Assembly (NCBI RefSeq): GCF_032118995.1
Contig: NC_092656.1
Coordinates: 13,382,261-13,446,260, forward strand
DNA length: 64,000 nucleotides
Direction: 5' to 3'
Source of the DNA: Asterias amurensis
Lineage: Eukaryota; Echinodermata; Asteroidea; Forcipulatida; Asteriidae
Below, in pieces: positions 51,141 to 62,737 of this stretch. A program made the translations under genes and the position numbers. Position 1 is the stretch's first letter. The number at the start of each line of letters is the position of its first letter. The notes beneath the pieces were generated by a model, which was not told the DNA's origin, did not search any database, and worked only from the letters and a program-made list of their open reading frames with translations.

Positions 51141-52083
51141 TTGAGAGAGTACTATAACTTCAAGATGAGTTCATTCTTTATTCCCATTTTAAACCAAAAT
51201 ATAAAACAGTCGATGAGTCCACTGTCGTTTGAACATGTAGATTACCTCTTTATAACGGGGACAGTTTATAAGGACAGCAAAACAAATAAACACAGGGTAA
51301 CTGTAGGATATTAAATGTTTATTTTAATATCATTTAGGCCGATAACTAATCAAACATAATATACAAATAAACATGTGTGACTTCAGAATTTATTCTTTGA
51401 GCAGAACTCCTCTATAACCGTGCTTTTTATTACAAGTGTTGACAGATGGAATAATTATTAGCACGGGTCGTATAGTTCTAGCCAAAGTTTGAACAAAATG
51501 TCATTCCACAATTTTGGATGCGAGCCCACTCAGGCAAAATGTTCCAAAAATCCATACACTGTGTTTCTAAATAGTGATCACATCTCTGTTACAACTGGGA
51601 AGACCTACTAAGCTTTAAAGGTTTTTTTTTACACGCGAAAATTGTTTCGTGTATCTGCTTTTGTGAAGATTTTTCCTAAGCACCTCAGATCAAACAAAAA
51701 TAACAACTTGCCTGTCCTTTATACAACATTAGAGTAAAGTATTCAATGTATATTTTTATATCATTTAAAGTTGTCTTCGTAAAATACGAATTCAAAATAA
51801 AAACATGTCAATTTGTTTTGACCTTCATGAATTCGTATTAAAAAGTGATTTTGCCCTTTAAGTTAAAACAACTAACAGTCATTGTATTTCGTTCAGTTTG
51901 GGGCTTATAATATAATTGTAGGCATTTTCATGCGAATTTGCCAATCAGTCTAGCAAAGCTAACTAAAGATTTATTTGAATATTTGCCAATGTGAATGCTT
52001 TAGAACTGTTTATTCTTTTCTTCTTTTTGAAACGAACGGCGCAAAAACCAACCAATACAATTGTTATATACAATAAGTGAAAA
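51141..52083. other. No gene recognised
   Basis: AT-rich sequence downstream of the aquaporin. No motif-bearing frame and no repeat family were recognised. Confidence 0.4.
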
Positions 52084-52631
52084 TTAAAGGGACACACCGG
52101 CCGAATTGGGCTGTTTGGGCTACAAAATAGACTAAGATATGACTTCAACGGTCTTCCAGGAATTAAGAAGAACAGTCCTTAAAAAAAAATCATCAAATTT
52201 AGCCGTTTTGAGCATTTTAAGACAAAAACGCAGGTTGCGTGATTGTTCTAACCAAAAAGTGGTACAAACAATCACGTGACCTTCCAGGCTAGTTTTACTT
52301 TCAGCCGTCTAAAAGTAACTTACTTAACCAAATTTAAATCTTTTTTTTACAAAATTATTTACGAATAATTGACGAAAAAGATCATGTATTCAAATTATCG
52401 CTACAAAATGTAAATAATGGTGAAAAATCTAACGTAAGATTCACATTCAAAGAGTCCGTGTAACGGAAGCTTGTTATATGGCCGTTTTTTTGTTTGTTTT
52501 TTTTTTTTTTCATTTTTCGTTAAATACGTGACATTTTGATGAATTCTTTTTTACAGCACCATCTATAACAACATTATTTATGATTCTACACCCCTAAATT
52601 GCGTAAACGGTGAGCCGGTATGTCCCTTTAA
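52084..52631. repeat. TTAA-flanked MITE (AGGGACACACCGGC)
   Basis: TTAA lies at 52084-52087 and 52628-52631, with ends AGGGACACACCGGCC and GAGCCGGTATGTCCCT. Interior A/T-rich, 548 bp, single copy in the window. Confidence 0.75.
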
Positions 52632-53059
52632 CAGAATAACGCGACTTAAATTGACGTCAAATTTGCCGAAAAGAAAAGGAAACCAATATTAACGAAGTAA
52701 TTGTTTTACCGACAAAAGTAGGCCTATTGTTCAAACGACCGAAATACAATATCGTTTCATGGTAGATCATGTTACACTCAAATTAGGTCGAGGTTGAAGG
52801 TGAATTTTGCCCAATGAGAGCTTCACTGCGGTACCCCCGTGTCATATTTATGTCTCGCTTCAAAGCTAATTATTTTTCATTCTTAGAACTAGTATTTTAA
52901 AATGATATTATAATGTAGGATTTCAAACTTTGCACGGTGGAAGTATAACTAAGAGAGGTTTGTGCGGTAGCATCGTGTAAATAAGGCTCCTTTTGAGAAA
53001 TGTTGTAACCATCGGTTCTTTTCAGAACCAACACTACTAAAAGAGAGATAGTTGTGATC

Positions 53060-53312
53060 AGGCCCAATTTTATAGAGCTGCTATTAAAGCACAACAATTT
53101 GCTTAGCATGAAATTTCTACCTTCTTTGATAAAAAATAGGGTTACCAACCACATTTCCATGTGTTGCATATTGCTTTTTTACTGGTATTCAGCTGTTGTT
53201 TGCTTATCCTGAAAATCACATGGAAATTAATTGGTTGGTAATCCTGTTTTTACAGGGAAGGCATTTCATGCTAAGCAAATTGTTGTGCTTAGCAGCTCTA
53301 TGAAATTGGGCC
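53060..53312. repeat. Family F palindromic MITE, inserted in another repeat
   Basis: GGCCCAATTTTATAGAGCTG ... GCTCTATGAAATTGGGCC. The flanks GGTTCTTTTCAGAACC (53018-53033) and GGTGTTACCGCAAACCTCTC (53315) belong to a separate repeat seen at 16260-16390 and 59850-59970. Confidence 0.8.
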
Positions 53313-53348
53313 ATGGTGTTACCGCAAACCTCTCTTGGTTAAATTATA

Positions 53349-53500
53349 GGGTGCGTTCGTTTAGCTTCCCTTGGTCGACTCCGGTGTGTGGCGGTTTTTT
53401 TTTCCAGGACGAACGTGTGCAAATAGTTACCCATGTTCGTCCTGGAAAAAAAAACGCCACACACCGGGGTCGACCTAGGGACGCTAAACGAACGCACCCA
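53349..53500. repeat. Palindromic MITE, family H, second copy
   Basis: Same inverted ends as 50989-51140, with a TTTTTTTTTCCAGGACGAAC arm and its inverse. Confidence 0.9.
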
Positions 53501-53635
53501 TTATGTGTGTTGTCGGGTAAACCCATAGTGCACCCTCCCCCACACCCATGCATGTATCCAATTGTGTTTATCCCTGTCGTGCATGTGGAGACACCTCTTG
53601 TAAATTCATTTGTCCCGGTAATTAACAACCTCCCA

Positions 53636-54412
53636 TACACTCTAAAAACTTCCGGGTCAGAATTGACCCGGTTTTGGGTCTCGAGGGCCAGACCCATTTC
53701 TGGGTCAGTTTGACCCGGTGTGGCGGTTTCAACTTTCCGTCGTGTTCAGTTTTCCGAATGACCAAATACGGTAGCATTACGTCATGCGATGCCTGCGCGC
53801 AGCAAGCGAAAGTAGTCCATTTTTAGTGTCGTATTGAGTCATCCGTTACCCTCCGGTAGCTGTCATGGCGGCGTCCACGAGTCGAGTACAACTAGCGGCA
53901 AACGCGTGGATCGTATGAGTTGTTTTTTATGCAAGCAGAGTGTGACCTGCCTAAAGTTGTACCCATGAATACATGTAAAGATGGGCAAGAGATTATGTGG
54001 CTTACACAGAAAAGAATCGTAATATAAACAATTTGGGGTCACTGCTGAAAGAAATACAGTACTCGCCAGGGTACTCGCGGCGGTATCTGACAGGTCACCC
54101 GGAAAACTGAACACGCCGGAAAGCTAAAACCGTTCGAACAACGTGCTGATATGTCCGACTACATCACCCGGAACTGAACACGGCGGAAGACTGAAACCGC
54201 CACACCGGAATCCGTGTCGATGTGAACATGAATCCGTGTCGATGTGAGCATGAATCCGTGTCACTGTGAACAGAAATTTGGTTAAAAGCGGAGATTTCGA
54301 CTCAGATTCCGTGAAACTTTGACAGGATTCCGGGTCAAGCTGACCCAGAAATGGGTCTGGACCCCTGGGACCCAAATCCGGGTCAATTCTGCCCGGGAGT
54401 TTTTAGAGTGTA
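53636..54412. repeat. MITE with ~85-bp terminal inverted repeats, nested element inside
   Basis: TACACTCTAAAAACT and the GGGTCAGAATTGACCCGG-type arms are inverted between the two ends. Within it, TGTGGCGGTTTCAAC at 53718 is inverted at about 54205. Three ~22-bp repeats (ATGAATCCGTGTCGATGTGA) lie at 54207-54271. Confidence 0.85.
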
Positions 54413-54517
54413 GGCGTAGGCTTTGTGCGCACAACTCCTTGTGGAGAGCAGACCAGTCTTTAGAATCGTGTAGAAATGTCATGCGAACTTTCATTTCCGT
54501 ATTAACGAATAGTCGAA

Positions 54518-54646
54518 GGCCGTGTCCGAAACGACGACTTCGGCTACAGCTACGTCTAGATCAGCGCGTCTACCAGTGTTGAAGAATAGGCAGACGCGCG
54601 CGATCTAGCCGTAGATGTAGCCAAAGTCGCCGTTTCGGACACGGCC
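54518..54646. repeat. Palindromic fold-back MITE, family G, intact reference copy
   Basis: 129 bp, containing GGCAGACGCGCGCGATCTAG without interruption; serves as the empty-site comparison for the MULE insertion. Confidence 0.9.
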
Positions 54647-55202
54647 TAAGGCAACCTTTGCGGATTATGCTTTGGGGTCATGCCAATATTGCTCCACTTA
54701 TTTCTGGAATAAAATTCCTCTGTGAGGTCGAATCACAAAGGAAAATTGTGTGGAGTCTAGGACTATTGTTCCATTTTGTAAAAGACTCCTCGAAGTCCTG
54801 TGCTTAAGAACGTAATTGTGGGATCCTTTCATAAATTCAATCTCTACCTCCCTGCATTGCTTTAGTAGCTTTTGTATTCTCACGGACACACGAAATGTAT
54901 AATCATTATTTTTTGTAACGAAAAATTTATTAACCAATTTTACTACTTTTTATACTCGTTTTCATGTATTGTTTAGATATAGTCCGTATACGTATTTAGT
55001 GGTTCGTGTCAAAATAACAGAATAAAGTACCTTTTTTACATTATTGTGACTGTCCAGTTTTCGTGCTGTAAATTACTGCAGCTGGCGTTTTGACCTATTC
55101 CTAATGCCCAATCATAGAGTTGAAAACAAGATAGCTAGCTCCATCCTCAACCAGCCAAGTAGTATTTGGAATGCCCATGACTATTGCATGGCGGTATAGT
55201 GA

Positions 55203-55535
55203 AAGGCAGTGGACACTATTGGTAATTACTCAAAATAATTATAAGCATAAAACCTTACTTGGTTACGAGTAATGGGGGAGAGGATGATATAACAATATAA
55301 AACATTGCGAGAAACGGCTCCCTCTGAAGTGAAGTAATTTTCGAGAAAGAAGTAATTTTCCACGAATTTAATTTCGAGACCTCAGATTTAGAATTTGAGG
55401 TCTCGTGTGACAAGGGTGTTCTTTTCTTTCATAGTTATCTCGCAACTTGGACGACCCTTTAAGCTGAAATTTTCACAGATTGGTTGTTTTATGCATAATG
55501 TTGAGATACACCAAGTGGGAAGACTAGTGTCCAGT
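55203..55535 (+). repeat. Family A MITE, internally deleted
   Basis: Starts AAAGGCAGTGGACACTATTG; the segment between the GGTCTCG hairpin and ACAAGGGTGTTC is shortened. It runs into a family F fragment at 55541-55690 (GAGCAGCTCTATGAAATTTG). Confidence 0.8.
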
Positions 55536-56070
55536 GGAGAAGAAAAATAGCTAAGCAGAACAAATGTGTTATGCTTACCATTGTCACATGATTGTACAAT
55601 TTGTGACTGGTATCCTTCTCATTTATGCTAAGCAGAACACTCTTAAGCAATGTTTTCTGCTTACGAGCAGCTCTATGAAATTTGGCCCATGATCACACGT
55701 AACCCAGTATTCAAAGAAAAGGATCCCATGGTTTGGGTGAACCAGCGATTCGTTCAGCCATGGTTCATCAGCAAACACTCAAATTGAAATGATGTTCCTT
55801 CTGTAAATATAAATTGCGTGCTTAAAACGCCATAAAGATAACAAGTGCGTATTTTGCAGATTCCATGGGTGGGCTGGGCGTCCAAACCGCTCATAACATT
55901 ACAATCAAAAACTGTTATGTTGCCTGTCGTAAGGAGTTTGTAACGTTGCGTTGCCCAAAATACGTGTTGGGTGGGGGGGGGGGGGTATTTCGGGACAATA
56001 GTGACCCACTTTATACAAGGTATATTATGTTCAAATTTTAAGTTGGTCATTTTTAACAAAGACAAATTTA

Positions 56071-56175
56071 TTGGAGCGCGACTTGAAACAACCTCCGGTT
56101 TAACGTACCATATCGCTCTACCAACTGAGCTATCCAGCCCTATGTTGGCGGGGTCTCCAGCTTATGTTGGCAGTC
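56071..56175 (-). repeat. tRNA-like SINE head
   Basis: The minus strand reads GGCTGGATAGCTCAGTTGGT then AGAGCGATATGG. It lacks a convincing B box and acceptor pairing, so it is not a functional tRNA. A poly-G run precedes it at 55971. Confidence 0.55.
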
Positions 56176-56241
56176 TTCTGTTGATTTATAAGGGTTTTCC
56201 TCACAGTTATTGCTAAACATTCGTTTTTGCAACAGAGTGCA

Positions 56242-56598
56242 TTAAAGACACTGGATGCTATTGGTAATTGTCAAAGACCAGTCTTCTCACTTTAGTGTAT
56301 CTCAACATTAGCATAAAATAACAAACCTCAATTATTGGTCGTCGATTTGCAAGATAGAATGAAAGAAAAACACGAAGTTGTTTGCTTTTAGATGGTTGAT
56401 TTCGATACCTCAATTCTAAATCTGAGGTCTTGAAATCAAATTCGTGGAAAATTACTTCAATCTCTGAAAACTACATAACTTCAGAGGGAGCCGTTTCTAA
56501 CAATATGTTTTATACTATCAACCTCTCCCCATTACTCGTTACCATGTAAGGTTTTATGCTAATAAATTTTTCTGAGTAATTACGGCCACTGCCTTTAA
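56242..56598 (-). repeat. Family A MITE, inverted
   Basis: TTAA lies at 56242-56245 and 56595-56598, moderately diverged. Confidence 0.85.
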
Positions 56599-56654
56599 TT
56601 CAAAGCACTGCTTAGATCGAACTGCAGATACAGCTACATGGTCTATTAATTTGG

Positions 56655-56770
56655 TATGACACTGCTCTAGAAATGCAAAGGTCGTGGGTTCGAATCCCAC
56701 CCGATGTTGTGCCTGTGATTTTTTTTCTCACAAACTCGGGAAGTACTGAAGATTGCTAACACACATCGTT
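56655..56770 (+). repeat. tRNA-derived SINE fragment
   Basis: GGTCGTGGGTTCGAATCCCA (B box) and then TGTGCCTGTGATTTTTTTTC, a tail like that of other tRNA-derived SINEs. Confidence 0.6.
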
Positions 56771-57509
56771 GAAATATGGGTAAAATCACAATGAAAAGTA
56801 CGTTAACATTTTCCATAATATCGCAGAATGGGTATTGATTTCTGTTTAATTAAGGTCCCATTTTCGATGAAATGCAATGTGACTTGAATGAAGTTTGTAT
56901 TTACCACAATAATTACCCTAACCACAGCGCAAGGAACATGGACCTCTATGCCCTAACCACAACTGTTTGAAAATGCATAGAGTTTCATTGTGTTGTATGA
57001 TTGTTGATGACTTTCTAAAAAGTACTTCATTTGGGCCTTGAAGAATGTTATTTTAGTTTAATTAATGTTTTTGTTTCGTGTGGAGGCGGATGGCAAATTC
57101 CAAAACAAACAATGGAACAGGAAGCAGAACCGTTATTAATACTCCCTTGCAAAAAAAAACAAACTTGCTCTCAAGCTTTACATCAGCAGTTTTTCACCAC
57201 AAGTCAATTAAGGTGCAGCGTTAACCACTGTTTGAACAGAGATAAGACACGTGGGCAACGCCCTTATAATAACTACATTGAACAATTATTTCGTCAATGC
57301 TCGGCCATGAGCTTATTTCAACATCTCTAGCAATCACTCTCTCGGCGCGTGTACCCATTCAGAGCCGTCTTTTAGGACAAGGCCCAGAACGAGCCCCTCC
57401 AGTGTAAAGCAGTTACGTAATCACCTTTAAGCACCTAAGACTTTCGGTTGGAGCGCTTTTGTAATTCAAATTTAGTTCTACGGGGGAAGTCTTTTCTTTT
57501 TATAGCCCG

Positions 57510-57550
57510 TATAAAAGCAGATTTCTGAAGACGTTTTGTGTTCATTCTGT
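57510..57550 (+). promoter_or_regulatory. Core promoter of the ZIP transporter gene
   Basis: TATAAAAG at 57510-57517 is followed 34 bases later by an initiator-like TTCATTCT (A at 57544). This predicts a 5' leader of about 216 bases before the ATG at 57760. Confidence 0.65.
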
Positions 57551-57759
57551 CCGATGCGCACTCAGTCGTTCACCGTGTTGTCTGTGGTGGGTACTTGCCG
57601 TCTGCTGCGACTTCTGCACCCGTAGACAATCACAACGCACAACGGTGTGAAGACTGAGAAAAGTACGGAGAGTGTGACGATGTTCGTATTTTAACGGCAA
57701 TACTACTAGTCCATAAATCTCATCTTGGAAGGAGTATTTTCAACTCAGCAGCAGTCATC

Positions 57760-58767
57760 ATGTTGAACTTGTTGCAAGGAACGGCGACGAGAATCGCGGC
57801 ACTCGTGGCGCTGCTCTTCCTTGTCTTCATGTGCGGCTGGCTTCCCGGTAAACTGATAACCTACCTCCACCGCGGACTCGATAACTCCCTAGATCTGCAC
57901 CGTCTTCAGCAGATTCTGACCGGTATGAACTGCTTCGCCGGAGGGGTGTTTTTAGCAACCTGCTTACTGGACCTTTTTCCGGATTTCCGAAGACTTGTTA
58001 CACGAATGAATAAGGAGCTGGGGAGTGCCAACATGCTGAATACGGAGCTGGAGGGTGATACCATGAATATGAAGCTGAGGAAGGAGGGTACCAACTGGAA
58101 TAAAAGTACCAACATAACAAACAATAACATCGAGAAATTACCAGCGACAGACTCCAGGGTTTATGCTTATCGTCAAAGGACTCTCGTCCTTCCCAAACTG
58201 TCCCCAACTAACGACACTGAAGTCCAGCCGACTTCCTTTGAAGGTGAGAGACAGTTTGTTCACGACACTCCATTGAACCGTCTCCGGCGACACTCGTCAT
58301 TGAAAGCAAGTTCTCGTTCCAATGGTTACATCACCGAGACCGAAGATCCACCACAAACTGAACAGAAATCGCGGTCGCTGGAGCCAAGTGTCATCGCTTT
58401 GCTTCTGATTCTATCCGTACATTGCATATTTGATGGTCTTACTGTTGGACTTGAGCCTCAACCACCGACCCAAGCCCTTGAGATCACGGTAGCTGTCGCC
58501 ATCCACAAATGCGTCTTTGCCTTCAGTCTGGGAGTCCAGTATGCCCAACGCAGCCAGATGGGTGAGGAGGGACTTAACCGTAGCGTGCTCTGCTACACGG
58601 CAGCTTCTCCCGTCGGCATCTTCATGGCGCTCGTCTTTGAGATCATTGCTACGAACTTGGTGAACTTACAGGCCATGCTCGGCAGTGTTCTACCAGCGAT
58701 CGCAACGGGAACTCTAGCGTTCAAAACATTCCTGGATATTACTCCTGCGACTTGCCAAAAAACATAA
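57760..58767 (+). CDS. ZIP-family zinc transporter (SLC39A1/2/3-like), 335 aa, single coding exon
   Basis: Imports zinc (or iron) into the cytosol, usually at the plasma membrane. Predicted membrane segments: 9-29, 53-73 (MNCFAGGVFLATCLLDLFPD, the conserved TM2-3 start), 208-230, 240-260, 276-298 and 305-325. The third ZIP helix is likely merged with the region around 60-80. TM4 carries H221 and D225 (VHCIFDGLTVGL) and TM5 carries H249-K250 (IHKCVFAFSLGVQ), the HxxxE/D and HK pattern of the ZIP1-3 subgroup. Residues 80-206 form the cytosolic loop, Asn/Thr-rich with RLRRHSSLK, and lack the His cluster common in ZIP loops. The length is normal for ZIP1-3. An own TATA box and poly(A) signal support a complete gene. 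Confidence 0.92.
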   Translation: MLNLLQGTATRIAALVALLFLVFMCGWLPGKLITYLHRGLDNSLDLHRLQQILTGMNCFAGGVFLATCLLDLFPDFRRLVTRMNKELGSANMLNTELEGDTMNMKLRKEGTNWNKSTNITNNNIEKLPATDSRVYAYRQRTLVLPKLSPTNDTEVQPTSFEGERQFVHDTPLNRLRRHSSLKASSRSNGYITETEDPPQTEQKSRSLEPSVIALLLILSVHCIFDGLTVGLEPQPPTQALEITVAVAIHKCVFAFSLGVQYAQRSQMGEEGLNRSVLCYTAASPVGIFMALVFEIIATNLVNLQAMLGSVLPAIATGTLAFKTFLDITPATCQKT

Positions 58768-58828
58768 CCGCAGTGGATGAAACAAACTATAGACAATTTG
58801 AAGAATAACTCGCACACTTCTGCGATGT

Positions 58829-58834
58829 AATAAA
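58829..58834 (+). terminator. Poly(A) signal of the ZIP gene
   Basis: AATAAA 62 bases after the stop codon, the first such signal downstream. Confidence 0.65.
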
Positions 58835-58839
58835 CTGTT

Positions 58840-59509
58840 ATCTTGCGGGTGTTTACAAAAAATGTGTCAAAAACATTAACTCTTAATGAGATTCTAAGAT
58901 GTAAGAATAATTTGATTAATGGTCACGGTCGGCTGGGCTGAGTTAGCATCTCCCTTCACCCTACACGTGATTTTTTAAAGCTACAAGTATATTTTTAATA
59001 TTTTTTTATACCATATACTGAACACAGAAAAAATGTGGCAAAATCCAAAATCTTAAAATAACATTGCTTTTTAAGGAAAAGTTGTAACAATTCAATTTTA
59101 AAGCATTAAAGGTTTCAACATTAAAAGGATATTTTTTATTTTTATTAAGGAACATTTCGAAATTGTTCTTAATTGGGCCTCTTATTTGTTTACGGCCTTT
59201 AACTTATAAATCCTTAGTCACTTTTAAAAAGGTGATAATCACAAGTGTGGATCTAAAACCAAAGTCGAACTGACCAAATCCAATAACGAGAAAAATATTG
59301 TTCAAAAAAATCATTGTAAAACCAATTAACTTACAACAGCACAAATCATAACTTTCTATGTTTTATTCAAGGTTTTTTGTTACAATAAATAAATATATAT
59401 TTTGTTTCTTAGATGTTTTGGTGTTGACGATTGTTTATTAAAAATGGGTACCGATGTGGCTTTTATTTCTCAAGAAAGTAACATTCCATTTAATACGCTG
59501 GTTATGCCC
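58840..59509. other. No gene recognised
   Basis: AT-rich sequence without repeat families or motif-bearing frames. Confidence 0.4.
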
Positions 59510-59520
59510 TTTATTGTTCC

Positions 59521-59763
59521 TTATGGTCTCCTTTCAATTTCCAGTTTTTTTATCCCCCAAAGTCTTTCCTTGAGCATGAGGAAATCTTTGCCGTTGGGGA
59601 TATGACATCTGATTAAATTTGCATTGTCATCATAACAGCAGCAAACCGTTTGAGATGTAAAAGTTGTAGGAAGTTCCAAATTGTACACATAGTCTCCTGG
59701 CGATAGAGCAAGCTGGTCCAAACTTGAAGTTGCGACCAATTTTAAGAACTGACTCCGCAGCAA
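59521..59763 (-). CDS. Possible terminal coding exon of an unrecognised minus-strand gene
   Basis: An 80-codon frame with ordinary protein-like composition (SLDQLALSPGDYVYNLELPT, CHIPNGKDFLMLKERLWGIK) ends in TAA at 59521. AATAAA follows only five bases later (59515-59510 on the minus strand). It has no ATG start, and an in-frame stop lies just upstream. A CAG at about 59748 could be an acceptor. I do not recognise the protein. It could be a real 3' exon, a retrocopy remnant or chance. Confidence 0.3.
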   Translation of the reverse strand: MLRSQFLKLVATSSLDQLALSPGDYVYNLELPTTFTSQTVCCCYDDNANLIRCHIPNGKDFLMLKERLWGIKKLEIERRP

Positions 59764-60950
59764 TACAGTTTATCACGATCATATAAGCTAAAGTAGTAGT
59801 CCCAGCCTATTTCTATACCATCCGCCCAGGTAATAGTTTAAAAGCAGGACAGTTCTTTTCAGAACTGGAGAAGCCTCCCGTATCCCGAACACCTGCTCCG
59901 CAATAGGTAGAATAAAGCAAGGCGGTTATCAACTACCTGGCAAGTAGATACACACATGGTGTTACCGCAAACCAAATAGACATTATACAATTCAATCTAA
60001 ATTCTGTTTCAATTCCATCTACATGTATATCGGTGCTGAGTAAAGTACACATACCCTATACACATTGTACCTATGTATAGAGTTCTATACCGGGTGGCAG
60101 AGGGTGTCATCCTAAATGTTTCCATATTTTACCCTTATACATGTAATTAGTTCCTCCATGCTTTTATGTACTATTAAGTTCTGTACCGGATGGCAGAGGG
60201 TGTCATCCCAAATGTTTTCATATTTTACTATGAGAATGAGCTCCTCCATGCTTTAACGTAGCCCTCTTCCTCTTGTATAGAAGTCCCCCACCCCACCCCG
60301 CTCCACATTCTCTAACGAATTCCAGAGATTCCTAGAACTCGGCAATGCATACACAATAGGCAGGGGCACATAAACCGCACAGCAAAATCGATCAATATAG
60401 ATCGATTCGAATGGGAACTAAATTGAAATAATGCTATTGTTCGATCTTCTATTGCTTTGCTGCACGACCGGAAAGGAGGAGGGGGGGGGGATACTGAAGA
60501 TAGACAGTTGTATAATATTGTCTATTTTGAGAAGTATGTCCTTTTTCGGCAATTGTTATGGGCCCATGTTTGCGGGTGCATTGCCCGACATTTTTGCTGC
60601 TGGAGGGACGAAACTTTGATGCAAGAATACTGCTTTCCTTTACACGAGAGAAAAAAATATCAACAACATAATGTATATAAATAATATGCACATGGGTTAT
60701 TGTGGGGTCCAACATTACATTTGGTGCTCGATGGGGGACATTGTGTATCCCCTCCGATTGTGTCTTTATTGTACATGTACATGTATACCCTGGGAAGCTC
60801 CTGAAAGAGGGAGGGGTAGCCTTTGTGTACAAGATGAAAAGATTGTGTAATAATGGTAACTCCTATGGAGGTGGCGGACACAACTTCCTGGCCGACTATT
60901 GGGCCGGCCGGCACGGCCTTAAAGTTACGTAAAAACAGGGCCGGCACGGT
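59764..60950. other. No gene recognised; minor repeats
   Basis: A ~120-bp block is tandemly repeated at about 60070-60260 (GGTGGCAGAGGGTGTCATCC / GGATGGCAGAGGGTGTCATC). 59850-59970 carries TCTTTTCAGAACTGG and GGTGTTACCGCAAACC, pieces of a repeat also at 53018-53335. Confidence 0.5.
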
Positions 60951-61326
60951 ACAGGCAGTTATGGACACTATTGGTAATTACACAAAATAATTATTAGCAT
61001 AAAACCTTTCTTGGTGACGAGTAATGGGGAGAGGTTGGAGGTATAAAACATTGTGAGAAATGGCTCCCTCTAAAGTGACGTAGTTTTCGAGAAAGAAATA
61101 ATTTTCCACGAATTTGATTTCGAAACCTAAGGTTTAGAACTTGAGGTCTTGAAAACGCATCTAAAACGCACACAACTTCGTGTGACAAGTGTGTTTTTTA
61201 TTGCATTATTATCTCGCAAGTTCGATGACCGATTGTGCTCAAATTTTCACAGGTTTGTCATTTTATGCACATGTTGAGATACACTTAGTAAGAAGACTGG
61301 TCTTTGACAATTACCAATAGTGTCCA

Positions 61327-62737
61327 CAGGGGCGTCAATCCGTCTTGAAAGGTGGGGGGGGGGGGGGGACATAACATTTACGGCGTGGGGTCCGGGTTTT
61401 TTTTTTGTCCGTAGATGCTCTCTGGTGCAATCTATGGAGTCTGAGGGGTGATGTTCCCCCCTCTCAGATTTAATGCCTATTTCAAGCTATGATGCACCTA
61501 TTTTTGCTATCATGGTTATTGTACCTAAAAAACAACTCACTGTATGGCTTCGTAATATCCATATTGTTTCTGCATTATAATGCTCAGACGGCAGTTCATC
61601 CCTGGTGGGTATTAAAGATGAAGCCTGCTATAAAGCGGAACGCGAAGCCTTTTACGGCCTTGGGTCCGGGCCTAAGGGCTCGGGAAAATTTTGCATTCTA
61701 GATGCTCTGTGGTGCAATCTAAGGCCAATAAGAGGTATACAGAATGGCACAGAACATTGTAAAATGTGAGCAGCAGTAGAACCTTTTGAGTTAACAGCAT
61801 CTTCAAGTTCGGATCTATGAACCAAGTTTTAGGGGGGAAATCTGTGAGAGAGTGAGCACATGAGTGTGAAACCTTTACGGCATGGGTCCGGGCCCGCTTA
61901 AGGGCCCGGGAAAATTGTGCATTCTAGATGCTCTGTGGTGCAATATTTAGGCCAATAAGAGGCTTACAGAATGGAACAGAACATCTGTAAAGTGTGAGCA
62001 GCAGTAGAACTTTTTGAGTTGATAGCCTCTTCAAGTGCGAGTCTTTGAACCAAGTGTTAGGGGGGAGGGAATACTGTCAAAGAGTGAGCACGTAAGTGTG
62101 AAACCTTACGGCATGGGTCCGGGCCCGCTTAAGGGCCCGTGAAAATTTTGCATTTTTAGATGCTCTGTGGTGCAATCTTTAGGCCATTAAGCGGCCAAAT
62201 GGCAAACGAAACAGAACAATTGGAATATTGTGTTCCAGTGCTCCACAGTTCCACAGTGCAAAACATGAGTTTCATGATAAAGGTGGTCAAAAGACACGGG
62301 GAACAGTTGATACTGTGTCCCCCACCCTTCGAAAATGGGGTGGGGTTCACGTTCCTTCCACTCTTTCAGGGGGGAGGTGCAAATCTGTCAACGATGGACC
62401 ATGCGTGTGGGAAGCCTTTACGTCGTGAGGTGCGGGCCCGATTGAGGGCCCGGGGAAATTTTGCATTTTAGATGCTCTGTGATGCAATCTAGGGCCAATT
62501 TTGAGGGGGGACATTTGATATAGTGTCCCCCACCCTTCAAAAAATTGTGTCATCCTTTGCCAACAGGATTAATGCCCATATAGGGACACCGGGTTTCGTC
62601 TTACACAGGGCAAAACTTGGGCTTCATGATAAAGGTGGTCAAAAAGGTGGGGGGACATTTGATATTGTGTCCCCCACCCTCAAAAAGGTGGGGGGGGGGG
62701 ACATGTCCCCCTGTCCCACCCCTGATTGACGCCCATG
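61327..62737. mobile_element. Non-autonomous hAT-like transposon, 1.41 kb
   Basis: The terminal repeats CAGGGGCGTCAATC and CATGGGCGTCAATC (right end read inwards) differ at one position and fit the hAT CAGGGG-start pattern. The target duplication AGTGTCCA (8 bp, the hAT length) is perfect at 61319-61326 and 62738-62745. No transposase is present; the interior is mainly a tandem array. Confidence 0.88.
61384..62530 (+). repeat. Tandem array of ~225-310 bp units inside the hAT-like element
   Basis: The block CTTTACGGC-TGGGTCCGGGC, CGCTTAAGGGCCCGGGAAAA, TTGCATTCTAGATGCTCTGT and GGTGCAATCT recurs at about 61384, 61650, 61873, 62106 and 62420. G-rich GGTGGGGGGG and GTGTCCCCCACCCTTC motifs recur near the ends. 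Confidence 0.85.

Noticed and set aside
53344..53713. Frames of 117 and 160 codons
   Set aside because: They span a palindromic MITE and the end of another repeat; coding on both strands is a palindrome effect.
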